From the NCBI GenBank assembly GCA_022826125.1, contig JAJDVM010000311.1:1-64000 (forward strand): a DNA stretch of 64,000 nucleotides, written 5' to 3'. The position numbers were made by a program, and so were the translations under genes. Of the stretch, positions 9,049-17,828 are shown one piece after another. Positions within the stretch are counted from its first letter, which is position 1. Every line of letters begins with the position of its first letter. Below the pieces are notes generated by a model. That model did no database searches and was not told where the DNA came from. It saw nothing but the letters and a program-made list of their open reading frames with translations. The stretch comes from Defluviicoccus sp. GTDB lineage: Bacteria > Pseudomonadota > Alphaproteobacteria > MPNO01.

Positions 9049-11436
9049 CTAACGCTCCGCGTCCTCGATCAACCGGTGGATCCTTGCCGGGGTCAGCGGG
9101 AGCTCGCGGACCTCGACGCCGAGCGGGGCGAGGGCGTCGGCGAGCGCGTTGGCGACCGCGCCGACCGCGCCGATGGTGCCGCCCTCGCCGAGGCCGCGGA
9201 ACCCGCCGAGCGTGCCGGGCGGCTCGGCCTCGAGATGCGTCACCCCCATCGGCGGCACGTCGCAGGAGCCCGGCACCACGTAGTCGGCGAGCGTGGCGGT
9301 GAGCAGCTGGCCGGCCTGGTCGTAGATCACCTCTTCCATCAGCGCGGCGCCGATCCCCTGGGCGATCCCGCCATGCGCCTGTCCGTCGGCGATCATCGGG
9401 TTGATGATCCGCCCGCAATCCTCCGCCGCGACGTAGCGGGTCACCGCGACGCCGTAGGTCTCGCGGTCGATCTCGACCGCCGCGATATGGGTCGCCGAGG
9501 TCGCGGTCGCCGTGAACGGGTCGTAGACCCGGGTGGCCTCCAGGTTGCCGATCTCGTCGCGGATGTCCTTGGGCACGCGGCCCATGTCGGAATAGACCGC
9601 GCGGGCGAGCTCCTTGAGGCTCATCGACCGGTCGGTGCCGGCGACCCGGATCTCTCCGCCGGCGATCTCGATGTCGTCCTCGGCGGCTTCGAGCAGGTGG
9701 GCGGCGCAGCGGACGATCTTCCCGCGCGCCCCCCGGGCGGCGAGGATCGCCGCGCCGCCGCCCAGCACCGCGCCCCGGCTGGCGTAGGTTCCCGTCATGT
9801 GGCCGAGGGTGGCCGAGTCGCCGATCGTCGTCTCCACGTCGTCGATCCCGACCCCGAGCTCGTCGGCCACGATCTGGCTCAGCGTGGTTTCCGTCCCCTG
9901 GCCCTGCGAGGGGACCCCGAAGGTGGCGGTCACCGCGCCGGTGGCGTCGACCGAGACCGAGGCGGTTTCCGTCCCGGTGTTGACCGGCATCCCCGGTGCC
10001 GCCGAGATACGCGAGCCGAGCCCGGTGAGCTCCGCGTATGACGCGACTCCGATGCCGACCAGACGGCCTTCCGCCCTCGCTTCCGCCTGCTCGGTGCGCA
10101 GCTTGTCGTAGCCGATCGCGCGGCACGCGGTCTCCAGGCAGTCGAGGAAGCTGGAGCGGTCCCAGACGATGCCGGACGCCGTGCGGTAGGGGAACTCGTC
10201 GTCGGCGATCATGTTGCGGCGGCGGATCTCGACCGGGTCGAGGCCGAGCGCGCGCGCCGCCATGTCCATCATGCGCTCCATGACGAAGGTCGAGATCGGC
10301 CGCCCGACGCCGCGATAGGGACCGCCGGCCGGCTTGGGCGTCGTCACCGACCGCGCCCGCGCCCGGTAGTTCCCGACCCGGTAGGGGCCCGGCAGGAAGC
10401 TCACCACCTGGACCGGCTCGATGCAGGCGGTCCAGGGATAGACCGAATAGGAGCCCACGTCGCAGATCGCGTCGGCTTCGAGCGCGACGATGCGCCCGTC
10501 CGCGTCGAGGCCGAGCCCGGTTTCCAGCACCTCGTCGAAGGCCTGGGTGGTAGCGCGCAGATCCTCGCGGCGGTCGCCGAACCACTTGACCGGCCGGCCG
10601 AGCAGCAGCGCGACCGCCGCGAGGCAGACCTCCTCGGGATAGAGCGCCGTCTTGGCGCCGAACCCGCCGCCCACGTCCGGCACCGAGACCCGGACGCGGC
10701 TCCCCGGCAGGGACAGGATTTCGGCCAGCGCGTCGCGCACGATGCCCGGCACCTGGGTGGTCGAGCAGAGATCGAGGATTCGGGTCCGCCGGTCGTAGCT
10801 CGCGACCGCGCCCCTGGGTTCCAGCGCCATCGGCGTCTTGCGATGCACCCGGAAGCGTCCGCCGACCCGGACCGCCGCGAAAGCCATCGCGTCGTCCACG
10901 TCGCCGCGCGCGAACTGGCGGGCGGCGATGGCGTTGCCGCCGGCATCTTCGTGGATCGCAGGCGCGTCCGGGACGAGGGCCCGTTCGGGATCGGCCTCGG
11001 CGCCGAGCGGTTCGATGTCGGGCGCGATGCGGTCCGCCGCGTCCTCGGCGGCGTAGCGGCTTTCGGCGACCACCGCGGCGACCGGTTCGCCCGCGTAGCG
11101 CACGATGTCGGGGACGAGGGGCCAGAGCGGGGTGGGGTAGTAGTCCGACATGCGCGAGGTCGCGCGTATCGGCCGGACGGTGGCGGCGAGGTCCTCGGCG
11201 GTGAACACCGCGACCACGCCTGGCATCGAGCGGGCCTCGTCCGCATCGATCCCGTTCAGCCGCCCGTGCGCGACGTCGGAGCGGCGGAAGGCGACGTGGA
11301 GAAGCCCGTGCAGCCGCCGGTCGTCGATGAAATCGCCCAGCCCGCGCAGCAGCCTGCGGTCCTCGCGGCGCGTGACCCGCGCGCCGACGAGACGCGGCGC
11401 CGATGTCGACGGGTCGGGCGCCGGCGGCGCGGTCAC
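9049..11436 (-). CDS. Xanthine dehydrogenase/CO dehydrogenase family molybdopterin-binding large subunit
   Basis: 795 aa; 'LVGARVTRREDRRLLRGLGDFIDD', 'DVGGGFGAKTALYPEE', 'GGPYRGVGRP', 'GLGEGGTIGAVGAVANALADAL'. Confidence 0.92.
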   Translation of the reverse strand: MTAPPAPDPSTSAPRLVGARVTRREDRRLLRGLGDFIDDRRLHGLLHVAFRRSDVAHGRLNGIDADEARSMPGVVAVFTAEDLAATVRPIRATSRMSDYYPTPLWPLVPDIVRYAGEPVAAVVAESRYAAEDAADRIAPDIEPLGAEADPERALVPDAPAIHEDAGGNAIAARQFARGDVDDAMAFAAVRVGGRFRVHRKTPMALEPRGAVASYDRRTRILDLCSTTQVPGIVRDALAEILSLPGSRVRVSVPDVGGGFGAKTALYPEEVCLAAVALLLGRPVKWFGDRREDLRATTQAFDEVLETGLGLDADGRIVALEADAICDVGSYSVYPWTACIEPVQVVSFLPGPYRVGNYRARARSVTTPKPAGGPYRGVGRPISTFVMERMMDMAARALGLDPVEIRRRNMIADDEFPYRTASGIVWDRSSFLDCLETACRAIGYDKLRTEQAEARAEGRLVGIGVASYAELTGLGSRISAAPGMPVNTGTETASVSVDATGAVTATFGVPSQGQGTETTLSQIVADELGVGIDDVETTIGDSATLGHMTGTYASRGAVLGGGAAILAARGARGKIVRCAAHLLEAAEDDIEIAGGEIRVAGTDRSMSLKELARAVYSDMGRVPKDIRDEIGNLEATRVYDPFTATATSATHIAAVEIDRETYGVAVTRYVAAEDCGRIINPMIADGQAHGGIAQGIGAALMEEVIYDQAGQLLTATLADYVVPGSCDVPPMGVTHLEAEPPGTLGGFRGLGEGGTIGAVGAVANALADALAPLGVEVRELPLTPARIHRLIEDAER

Positions 11437-11508
11437 GGAGCAGCTCCCCGCCGATCCTCGCGCGTCATGGTCGGAGGAAGGGCGGGAACGGTTCCGTACA
11501 TGCCGGCG

Positions 11509-12915
11509 CTAACGCAGCAGCGCGCGGAACCGCGACGAGGCGGGGATTTCGCCGGCGCCGGTGTAGGATTCATGGTTCCCCGCGATGTCGTCTACCTCGT
11601 AGAGATAGTTCATCATCAGCCCGCAGGACCGGGCGATTCCCCTGGGCGAGGTGTCGGCGAGCCAGTTGAGGCGCTCCATGCGCGCGCCGTTCGACAGATG
11701 GAAATGCGCGACCGGGTCGAGCGCGCGGCCGGTATCCCGCTTCTCCCGCGCGAGATAGTGCGCGCAGAGCCGGGCGAGGGGGGCCGCGAGCGTCTTGGCC
11801 AGCGCGTCGTCCCGGTGCCAGCCCGGGCGCTCGATCAGCACGGCGAGGCACTCCGCGTCGTCGTCCGCGCCGCAGAACGCCGCCAGCGCCCGCCTTTCGC
11901 CGCGCGTCATCAGCTCGCCGGGAGCTTCGGCGAGGTATCCGTCGAGCCACTTGCGGAAACCGGGAATCGGCGAGAGCGTGGCGAACGTGTCGATCCGCCT
12001 GATCTCGGCCGAGAGCTGGTCGACGACGCGCTTGATCAGAAAGCCGCCGAAGCCGATCCCGTCCAGCCCGCGCTGGCAGTTGGAGATCGAGTAGAAGATC
12101 GCGGTGTCCGCCGCCGCCTCGGCTTCCTCGCGCGGAGAGAGCAGGGCCTGGACGTCGTCGGCGATCCCGGCGGTCAGCGCGACTTCGACGAAGATCAGCG
12201 GCTCGTCCGGCATGCGCGGGTGGAAATAGGCGTAGCAGCGGCGGTCGACGCCGAGCCTCGACTTCATCTCGTCCCAGTCCGAGATCTCGTGCACCGCCTC
12301 GTACTCGATCAGCTTCTCGATGATCGCAGCCGGGGTGTCCCAGGTGATCTGGCGGAGCTCCAGGAAGCCCACGTCGAACCAGTTGGCGAGCAGCGATTTC
12401 AGGTCGGCCTCGAGGTCGGCGAACGCCTCGTCCTCCGAGGCCAGGGCGAGCAGGGTCGCGCGCATGTCGACCAGGAACTTCACCCCGTCGGGCAGAGCGT
12501 TGAACTGGGTCAGCAGGCGCAGCCGCGGCGGTTCCAGCGCGGCGCGAAGCTGGCGCTCGCGGCGCTTGCGCCCGCCCCAGTCGTCGAGCTCGTCGAGCCC
12601 GATCGCGGCGGCGGCGACGGCCTGCCGGTCGGTGTCGAACTCGGTCGCGAGGATACGCAGGAAGCGCGCGCGCCCTTCGGCGGTGAGCGACATGTAGGCC
12701 CGGCCCAGCGCCGCGGCGCGGGCGCGGGCGGAGACCTCCCCGCCGTGCCCTTCCAGGCAGGCGCGCATCTGCCTGCGCACCCGGTCGGCGTCGCGGTCGG
12801 GGAGGCCGGGCGCGAGCGGAGCGTCGTCGGGAGCGCCCGACGTGATGTCGCGCCACTGGCCGAGGACGCGCTGGAAGGTGCGCTGCAACAGGTTTTCGCT
12901 TCCGGTTCCGTTCAC
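11509..12915 (-). CDS. Malonyl-CoA decarboxylase
   Basis: GTG start at 12915 (VNGTGSENLLQRTFQRVLGQWRDI...); 'DEPLIFVEVALT', 'AIFYSISNCQRGLDGIGFGGFLIKRVV', 'DPVAHFHLSNGARMERLNWLAD'. Confidence 0.93.
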   Translation of the reverse strand: MNGTGSENLLQRTFQRVLGQWRDITSGAPDDAPLAPGLPDRDADRVRRQMRACLEGHGGEVSARARAAALGRAYMSLTAEGRARFLRILATEFDTDRQAVAAAAIGLDELDDWGGRKRRERQLRAALEPPRLRLLTQFNALPDGVKFLVDMRATLLALASEDEAFADLEADLKSLLANWFDVGFLELRQITWDTPAAIIEKLIEYEAVHEISDWDEMKSRLGVDRRCYAYFHPRMPDEPLIFVEVALTAGIADDVQALLSPREEAEAAADTAIFYSISNCQRGLDGIGFGGFLIKRVVDQLSAEIRRIDTFATLSPIPGFRKWLDGYLAEAPGELMTRGERRALAAFCGADDDAECLAVLIERPGWHRDDALAKTLAAPLARLCAHYLAREKRDTGRALDPVAHFHLSNGARMERLNWLADTSPRGIARSCGLMMNYLYEVDDIAGNHESYTGAGEIPASSRFRALLR

Positions 12916-14228
12916 GGCCCGATCACGCCTTCCTCGCGCAGCTTCGCGGCCGCGCGCAACAGATAGCCGTCCTTGCCGGGCGCCGCGACGAGCTGGACGC
13001 CGGTCGGGAACGGGCCGTCGCCCGGCACCGGCACCGAGAGCGCCGGCCAGCCGATGAAGGAGAACGGCGCGGTGAAGCGGCCGAGCGTCCCGCGCACCGG
13101 CAGCGTCTCGCCGCCGATCTCGATCTGCGACTGGCCGATCTTCGTCGGAGGGAACGGCGTCGTCGGGGTAATCAGTATGTCGACATTCTCGAACGCCGCG
13201 CGCGCGATCCCCCGGTAGCGCCGGCGGAACTGCTGCGCCCGCGCGACCCAGGCGTGCGGGATCATCGTTGCCGCCACCCAGCGCGCGCGGGTGAATCGGT
13301 CGAACTCGGCATTGCGGGTGCGGATCTCGTCGAAGTGGAGCGTCGCGGCTTCGGCCGAGGTGATCAGAAGCGCGGCCGGACCGGCCCGGTCGCTGTCGGG
13401 GATCTCCACCTCCCGGTCGGCGCCGAGGCATTCGGCCGCCCGTCGGACGGCCGCGAAGACCTCCGGCAACCCACCGGTCGCGAAATGCCCTCCCGCGACG
13501 GCGATGCGAAGCCCGTCGAGCGGGGCGCCGAGATGGGGCGAGAGCGCCTCGGGCTCGTCCGGGCTCGCCGAGGGATCGCGCGCGTCCGGACCCTGGATGG
13601 CGTCGAGCGCGGCGGCGGTGTCCTCCAGCGTAGCGGCGAGGACGCCGACATGGTCGAAGCTCCAGGCGAGCGGCGCGACGCCGGCGCGCGAGACCCGCCC
13701 GTAGGTCGGCTTGAAACCGCAGATCCCACAGAGCGCCGCGGGCACCCGCACCGAGCCGTTGGTGTCCGAGCCGAGCGCGAACGGCACCAGCCCGGCGGCG
13801 ACGGCGGCGCCCGATCCGCTCGACGAGCCGCCCGCGATGCGCTCCGGGTCGCGCGGGTTGCGCACGGCGCCGTAATGCGCGTTCTCCCCGGTGAAGCCGT
13901 AGGCGAACTCGTCCATGCGGGTGAGGCCGACCAGCACCGCGCCGGCGTCCTTCAACCGGGCGACCGCGGTCGCGTCCTCCCCCGCGGGCGCGGCGTCGGC
14001 GCGGATCGTCGAGCCCGCGCGTGTCGGGCGCCCGGCGATGTCGAACAGGTCCTTGGCCGCGAACGGGCAGCCGTGGAGCGGTCTCGACGGCGTGTCCTCC
14101 CGATCCAGGTTCCGCGCCTGCGCCGCCGCGTCCGCGTCGAAGACGTCGGCGAAAGCCCCGATGCGCGGGTTGTCGCGACCGATCCGCTCGAGTGCCGCCG
14201 CGACCGCGCTTTCCGCCGGTCCCGTCAA
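12912..14228 (-). CDS. AtzE-like amidase-signature family hydrolase
   Basis: 'GCPFAAKDLFDIAGRPTRAGS', 'IAGGSSSGSGAAVAAGLVPFALGSDTNGSVRVPAALCGICGFKPTYGRV' amidase signature; TTG start overlaps the upstream AtzG-like stop (TTGA). Confidence 0.85.
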   Translation of the reverse strand: MTGPAESAVAAALERIGRDNPRIGAFADVFDADAAAQARNLDREDTPSRPLHGCPFAAKDLFDIAGRPTRAGSTIRADAAPAGEDATAVARLKDAGAVLVGLTRMDEFAYGFTGENAHYGAVRNPRDPERIAGGSSSGSGAAVAAGLVPFALGSDTNGSVRVPAALCGICGFKPTYGRVSRAGVAPLAWSFDHVGVLAATLEDTAAALDAIQGPDARDPSASPDEPEALSPHLGAPLDGLRIAVAGGHFATGGLPEVFAAVRRAAECLGADREVEIPDSDRAGPAALLITSAEAATLHFDEIRTRNAEFDRFTRARWVAATMIPHAWVARAQQFRRRYRGIARAAFENVDILITPTTPFPPTKIGQSQIEIGGETLPVRGTLGRFTAPFSFIGWPALSVPVPGDGPFPTGVQLVAAPGKDGYLLRAAAKLREEGVIGP

Positions 14229-14404
14229 GGCCGGTAGACCGCCGGCGGGTCCGGCGACCCGGGCTCCTCGAAGCCCTCGATCCGCTCGAAAAGCGAAACG
14301 AAGTGGACGAAATTGGCGACCACGCCCGGGCGCAGCGCCGGGTCGATCCCGATCCCGAGCACCGCGGCGGCGCGATCGACGAACGCCTCCGCGTCCTTCT
14401 CCAT
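14225..14404 (-). CDS. AtzG-like (DUF4089) small amidase partner
   Basis: 59 aa from 14404: MEKDAEAFVDRAAAVLGIGIDPALRPGVVANFVHFVSLFERIEGFEEPGSPDPPAVYRP; directly upstream of and overlapping the AtzE-like gene. Confidence 0.8.
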   Translation of the reverse strand: MEKDAEAFVDRAAAVLGIGIDPALRPGVVANFVHFVSLFERIEGFEEPGSPDPPAVYRP

Positions 14405-14516
14405 GATCAGCCCTTCCGACGATTGCCGGGAACCTACACGAGCGCGGAACGGCATGACAATTGTGCGGCGCCCGGGATTCTTGCAGACTCGCGCCGACCG
14501 CCGAGGGGTGAACGCC

Positions 14517-15857
14517 ATGTCGGCACCGGTATCGGTCGAAACCAGGACCCTTCCGCTCGACCGCGCGCGGCGCGACGCCGTCGAACGCGCCCGTGCCGCG
14601 CTCGACGAGGGGTGGATGCGGGATTTGCTGGTCCGGCTGGTGGAGACCCCGAGCCCGTTCGGCGAGGAGCGCGCCATCGCCGAGCTTCTCGCCGAAACGA
14701 TGTCGGATATCGGGCTCGAAGCCGAGGTGCAGGCGCTGGACTCGCGCTCGGCGAACGCCATCGGGCGCGCGAAGGGCGCGGGCGGCGGGCCGGAACTGCT
14801 GCTGTTCGCGCCGCTCGACAGCCCGTTCACCGGCCGGGCGGAGGACGAGGTGCCCTGGGTCGGCGACAGGCTGCCCGATCACATGATCGCCAGGGCCATC
14901 GTTGGCGAAGGTACCGTGACGGGGCTGAGCGCCGATAACCCGAAAGCCCATATCATCAGTATTATCAGTTCGGTACGATCCGTTCTTTCTTCAGGAGTTA
15001 AACCGGTGGGCGACCTCACCGTCGCCTTCGGCGCGGGCGGGGCGCCGGCCGGTCCGCGCCCCGGCGACGACCGGCCCGTCGTAGGGCACGGGCGCGGCTG
15101 CCGTCACATGCTGCGGAACGGCCTCGCGCCCGATTTCGCCCTGATCGCCAAGCCGGGTTACGCGGTGGCGTGGGAGGAGGTCGGGCTCTGCTGGTTCCGG
15201 GTGCGGGTGCGCGGCGTCCAGACCTATGTCGGGCGCAAGCACTTCCTCGCCTACCGCAACCCGATCGCCGACGCCGCACATGTGGTCGCCGGGCTCGAAG
15301 CCTGGTTCGACGACTACGCCAGACGACATACCGACGGGCTGGTCGCGCCGCAGGGCGCGGTCGGCGCGATCCAGGGCGGCTGGACCTACAAGCCCTCGAT
15401 GGTGCCGGCGGCCTGCGACCTCTATGTCGACCTGCGCATAAGCCCCCGGACGACGCCCGAGGACGCGAAACGCGAGCTGGAGGAGGCGCTCGCCGAAATC
15501 GCCGCCCGGCACGAGGGTCTTGAGACGACTTGCGAGACCCTCCTCGAAATACCGGGCCGCGGCACCGACCCGGAGAGCTGGATAATCCAGTCGGCGATCC
15601 GGGGTTTCGAGGATGCCGAGGGCAGGCCGCACGCGCCGTTCCTGGAGACCAGCGGCCAGACCGAGGCGGTGATCCTGCGCGAAGCCGGGATCCCGACCGC
15701 GCGGTTCGGCCTGCCCGCCGTCATGACGGCGTCCGTCGAGCGTCCGCGCCACACGATGGGAGCGGTCGAGACCGCCGGAATGCGGCGCTTGGCGCGCTGC
15801 CTGATCTACACGATCGTTGACACCTGCACGCGGTCGAGGGCAGAGGTTGGGTTATGA
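14517..15857 (+). CDS. M20/ArgE/DapE-type metallohydrolase
   Basis: 'LVRLVETPSPFGEERAIAELLAETMSDIGLEAEV', 'LLLFAPLDSPFTG', 'TYKPSMVPAACDLYVDLRISP', 'TSGQTEAVILREAGIPTARFGLP'. Confidence 0.8.
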   Translation: MSAPVSVETRTLPLDRARRDAVERARAALDEGWMRDLLVRLVETPSPFGEERAIAELLAETMSDIGLEAEVQALDSRSANAIGRAKGAGGGPELLLFAPLDSPFTGRAEDEVPWVGDRLPDHMIARAIVGEGTVTGLSADNPKAHIISIISSVRSVLSSGVKPVGDLTVAFGAGGAPAGPRPGDDRPVVGHGRGCRHMLRNGLAPDFALIAKPGYAVAWEEVGLCWFRVRVRGVQTYVGRKHFLAYRNPIADAAHVVAGLEAWFDDYARRHTDGLVAPQGAVGAIQGGWTYKPSMVPAACDLYVDLRISPRTTPEDAKRELEEALAEIAARHEGLETTCETLLEIPGRGTDPESWIIQSAIRGFEDAEGRPHAPFLETSGQTEAVILREAGIPTARFGLPAVMTASVERPRHTMGAVETAGMRRLARCLIYTIVDTCTRSRAEVGL

Positions 15858-16957
15858 GCGCCGAGACGCAGGATATCGAGCGCTGGGAACGCTACGCGGC
15901 GGCGGCCGACGGGTTGCCGGAATACTGGCACCCCGCCATGCCGTCGTCGAAGCTGGGGAAAAAGCCCAGGGCGTGGCGGCTGCTGGGCCGCGACCTCGTC
16001 TTCGTCCGCCACGCCGGCCGGGCGTATGCGCTGGAGGATCGCTGCCCGCACCGCGGGATCCCGCTCTCGGCGGGCAAATGCGAGTTTCCCGGCACGATCA
16101 CCTGCATCTACCACGGGTGGACCTTCGACCTCGCGGACGGAAATCTCGTCGCCGCGTTGACCGACGGGCCGGATTCGCCGGTCAGGGGCAAGGCCCGGGC
16201 GCGCAGCTATCCGGTCGAGGAGCGCTGCGGCATGGTCTGGGTGTGGATGGGGGAAGGGGCGCCGGTGCCGGTGGAGGACGACATCCCCGATGAGCTGCTG
16301 CGCGCGGACGCGCGGATCTTCGCACTCTACCGCGAGGCCGAGGGCGACTGGCGCCACGCCGCCGAGAACGGCTTCGACGAATCGCACGGCAAGATGCTGC
16401 ACCGCAGCTCGTGGTGGGTGTTCTTCCGCCGCATGGCGGGGTGGAACGAGACCGAGATCGTGCGGGGCGACAGCGACCGCTGGCTCAGCCGCCACCAGCA
16501 TTCGGTGCACGAGGACGACGACTATCCCGGGCTCGGCCGCTGGCCCGGCTTCAATTTCTGGCAGCGCCGGCAGAAGAAGGTGGCGCAGGGCTCGAACGAG
16601 CACGCGGTGTCGATCCGCCTGCCGGCCAACCTCCGGGTGCGCCAGCCCGGGCGGTCCAACTGGACCCATTACGAGTGGTACACCCCGATCGAGCGCGGCC
16701 GCTACCATTACCTCGTGTTCGCGGTCGCCTGGACGAACGGCTGGCGCCGGGTCCTCTGGTGGCTGCGCTACTGGACCTACATCCTCTGGGTCCACCACTA
16801 CAACTTCAACAACCAGGACCTCTCGGTGGTGCCGCTGATGGGGGACAGCCACCCGGCGCCGCTCTTCCGCCCGGACGTCTCGATCGTCGCGTGGCGGAGG
16901 ATGGTCGAGAACGAGGCGCGAACGCCGGGCGCTGGGGACAGGGCGGCGGCCGAATAG
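15854..16957 (+). CDS. Rieske [2Fe-2S] aromatic ring-hydroxylating oxygenase, alpha subunit-like
   Basis: Rieske ligands 'CPHRGIPLSAGKCEFPGTITCIYHGW' (CxH...CxxH); ATGA overlap with the upstream M20 gene. Confidence 0.9.
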   Translation: MSAETQDIERWERYAAAADGLPEYWHPAMPSSKLGKKPRAWRLLGRDLVFVRHAGRAYALEDRCPHRGIPLSAGKCEFPGTITCIYHGWTFDLADGNLVAALTDGPDSPVRGKARARSYPVEERCGMVWVWMGEGAPVPVEDDIPDELLRADARIFALYREAEGDWRHAAENGFDESHGKMLHRSSWWVFFRRMAGWNETEIVRGDSDRWLSRHQHSVHEDDDYPGLGRWPGFNFWQRRQKKVAQGSNEHAVSIRLPANLRVRQPGRSNWTHYEWYTPIERGRYHYLVFAVAWTNGWRRVLWWLRYWTYILWVHHYNFNNQDLSVVPLMGDSHPAPLFRPDVSIVAWRRMVENEARTPGAGDRAAAE

Positions 16958-16979
16958 GACGGCGCGTCGCCGTGGGCGG

Positions 16980-17402
16980 TCACATTTGGGTCCAGGGGTC
17001 GATGGCCGCCACGCCCGTTGCCTCGAAATCGGACAGGTTGCCGGTGACGACCGTCATCCCGTGCACCAGGGCCGTCGCGGCGATCAGCGCGTCCCGCTCC
17101 GACCGGGGATCGGGCACGTGCAGCCGGGCGCATTTGAGGGCCACGGCGGAATCCACCGGCAGCGTGCGCTCCAGAAACTCCGGCAGGACATGCCGATCCA
17201 TCCAGCGCCGCAGCCGTTCGCCCTGCGCCCCGTCGCGCCGTTCGATGCGCAGGATGCCGATCTCCAGCTCCATGAGCGTCAGCGCCGAGATGTAGAAGCT
17301 CGCCGCGTCGTGACGTGAAATCCAGGCGACGACGCGGGCATCCGCCTTGCCGTCCCCGACCTTCCGCAGCTCGGAGACGACGTTCGTGTCCAGCAGGAAC
17401 AT
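16980..17402 (-). CDS. VapC-like PIN-domain toxin
   Basis: 'MFLLDTNVVSELRK', 'LMELEIGILRIERRD', 'ERDALIAATALVHGMTVVTGNLSDFEATGV': PIN-domain acidic residues conserved. Confidence 0.93.
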   Translation of the reverse strand: MFLLDTNVVSELRKVGDGKADARVVAWISRHDAASFYISALTLMELEIGILRIERRDGAQGERLRRWMDRHVLPEFLERTLPVDSAVALKCARLHVPDPRSERDALIAATALVHGMTVVTGNLSDFEATGVAAIDPWTQM

Positions 17403-17662
17403 CAGGATAGGTCGGCCGGAGCGCTTTCGATGCGGACGCGCGCCGGAGCGAGGTCGATTTCGGCCAGGCCCGCCATCGACAAGGAGTCCGCGAGGCTGCG
17501 GTTCGTTCGCGCCAGTCGCCGATAGTCGTCGATGCTGAGCAGAACGTGTGCGGGCTTGCCCCGGTCGGTGATGAACACCGGTCCCGATCTCGCCGCCCTT
17601 TTCGCCCGCGCGATGTCCTGGTTGAGTTCGCGGCTGGTGAGCGTCGTCACGGTCATGGTCAA
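17402..17662 (-). CDS. Phd/YefM-family antitoxin
   Basis: 'MTMTVTTLTSRELNQDIARAKRAARSGPVFITDRGKPAHVLLSIDDYRRL'; its last base overlaps the VapC start. Confidence 0.92.
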   Translation of the reverse strand: MTMTVTTLTSRELNQDIARAKRAARSGPVFITDRGKPAHVLLSIDDYRRLARTNRSLADSLSMAGLAEIDLAPARVRIESAPADLS

Positions 17663-17675
17663 GTGCCCAAAGTCT

Positions 17676-17695
17676 ATGTAGGTATGTTACTACAT
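17676..17695. promoter_or_regulatory. Inverted repeat upstream of the Phd/VapC operon (probable autoregulatory operator)
   Basis: ATGTAG-gtatgtta-CTACAT, perfect 6-bp arms, 14 bp upstream of the antitoxin start on the minus strand. Confidence 0.6.
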
Positions 17696-17828
17696 TCTGG
17701 AAGACGACGCAAAGGGTGGAGACCCGGCGACGAGGCTCGGCGGGCAAGAACGGGTTTGACAATTGCGGCCTGACGGTGGAACTTGCCGGTCCACCAAAAA
17801 ATCGTTGCACCACACAGGGGGAGGCGAA

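Noticed and set aside
10843-12966. 707-aa plus-strand ORF spanning the molybdenum hydroxylase and malonyl-CoA decarboxylase genes
   Set aside because: Runs across two clear opposite-strand genes; composition typical of antisense frames.
17775-17795. GGTGGA-N9-TCCACC followed by AAAAAA as a terminator
   Set aside because: The homopolymer is A, not T, on the plus strand, and precedes the stem on the minus strand; wrong polarity for an intrinsic terminator in either direction.
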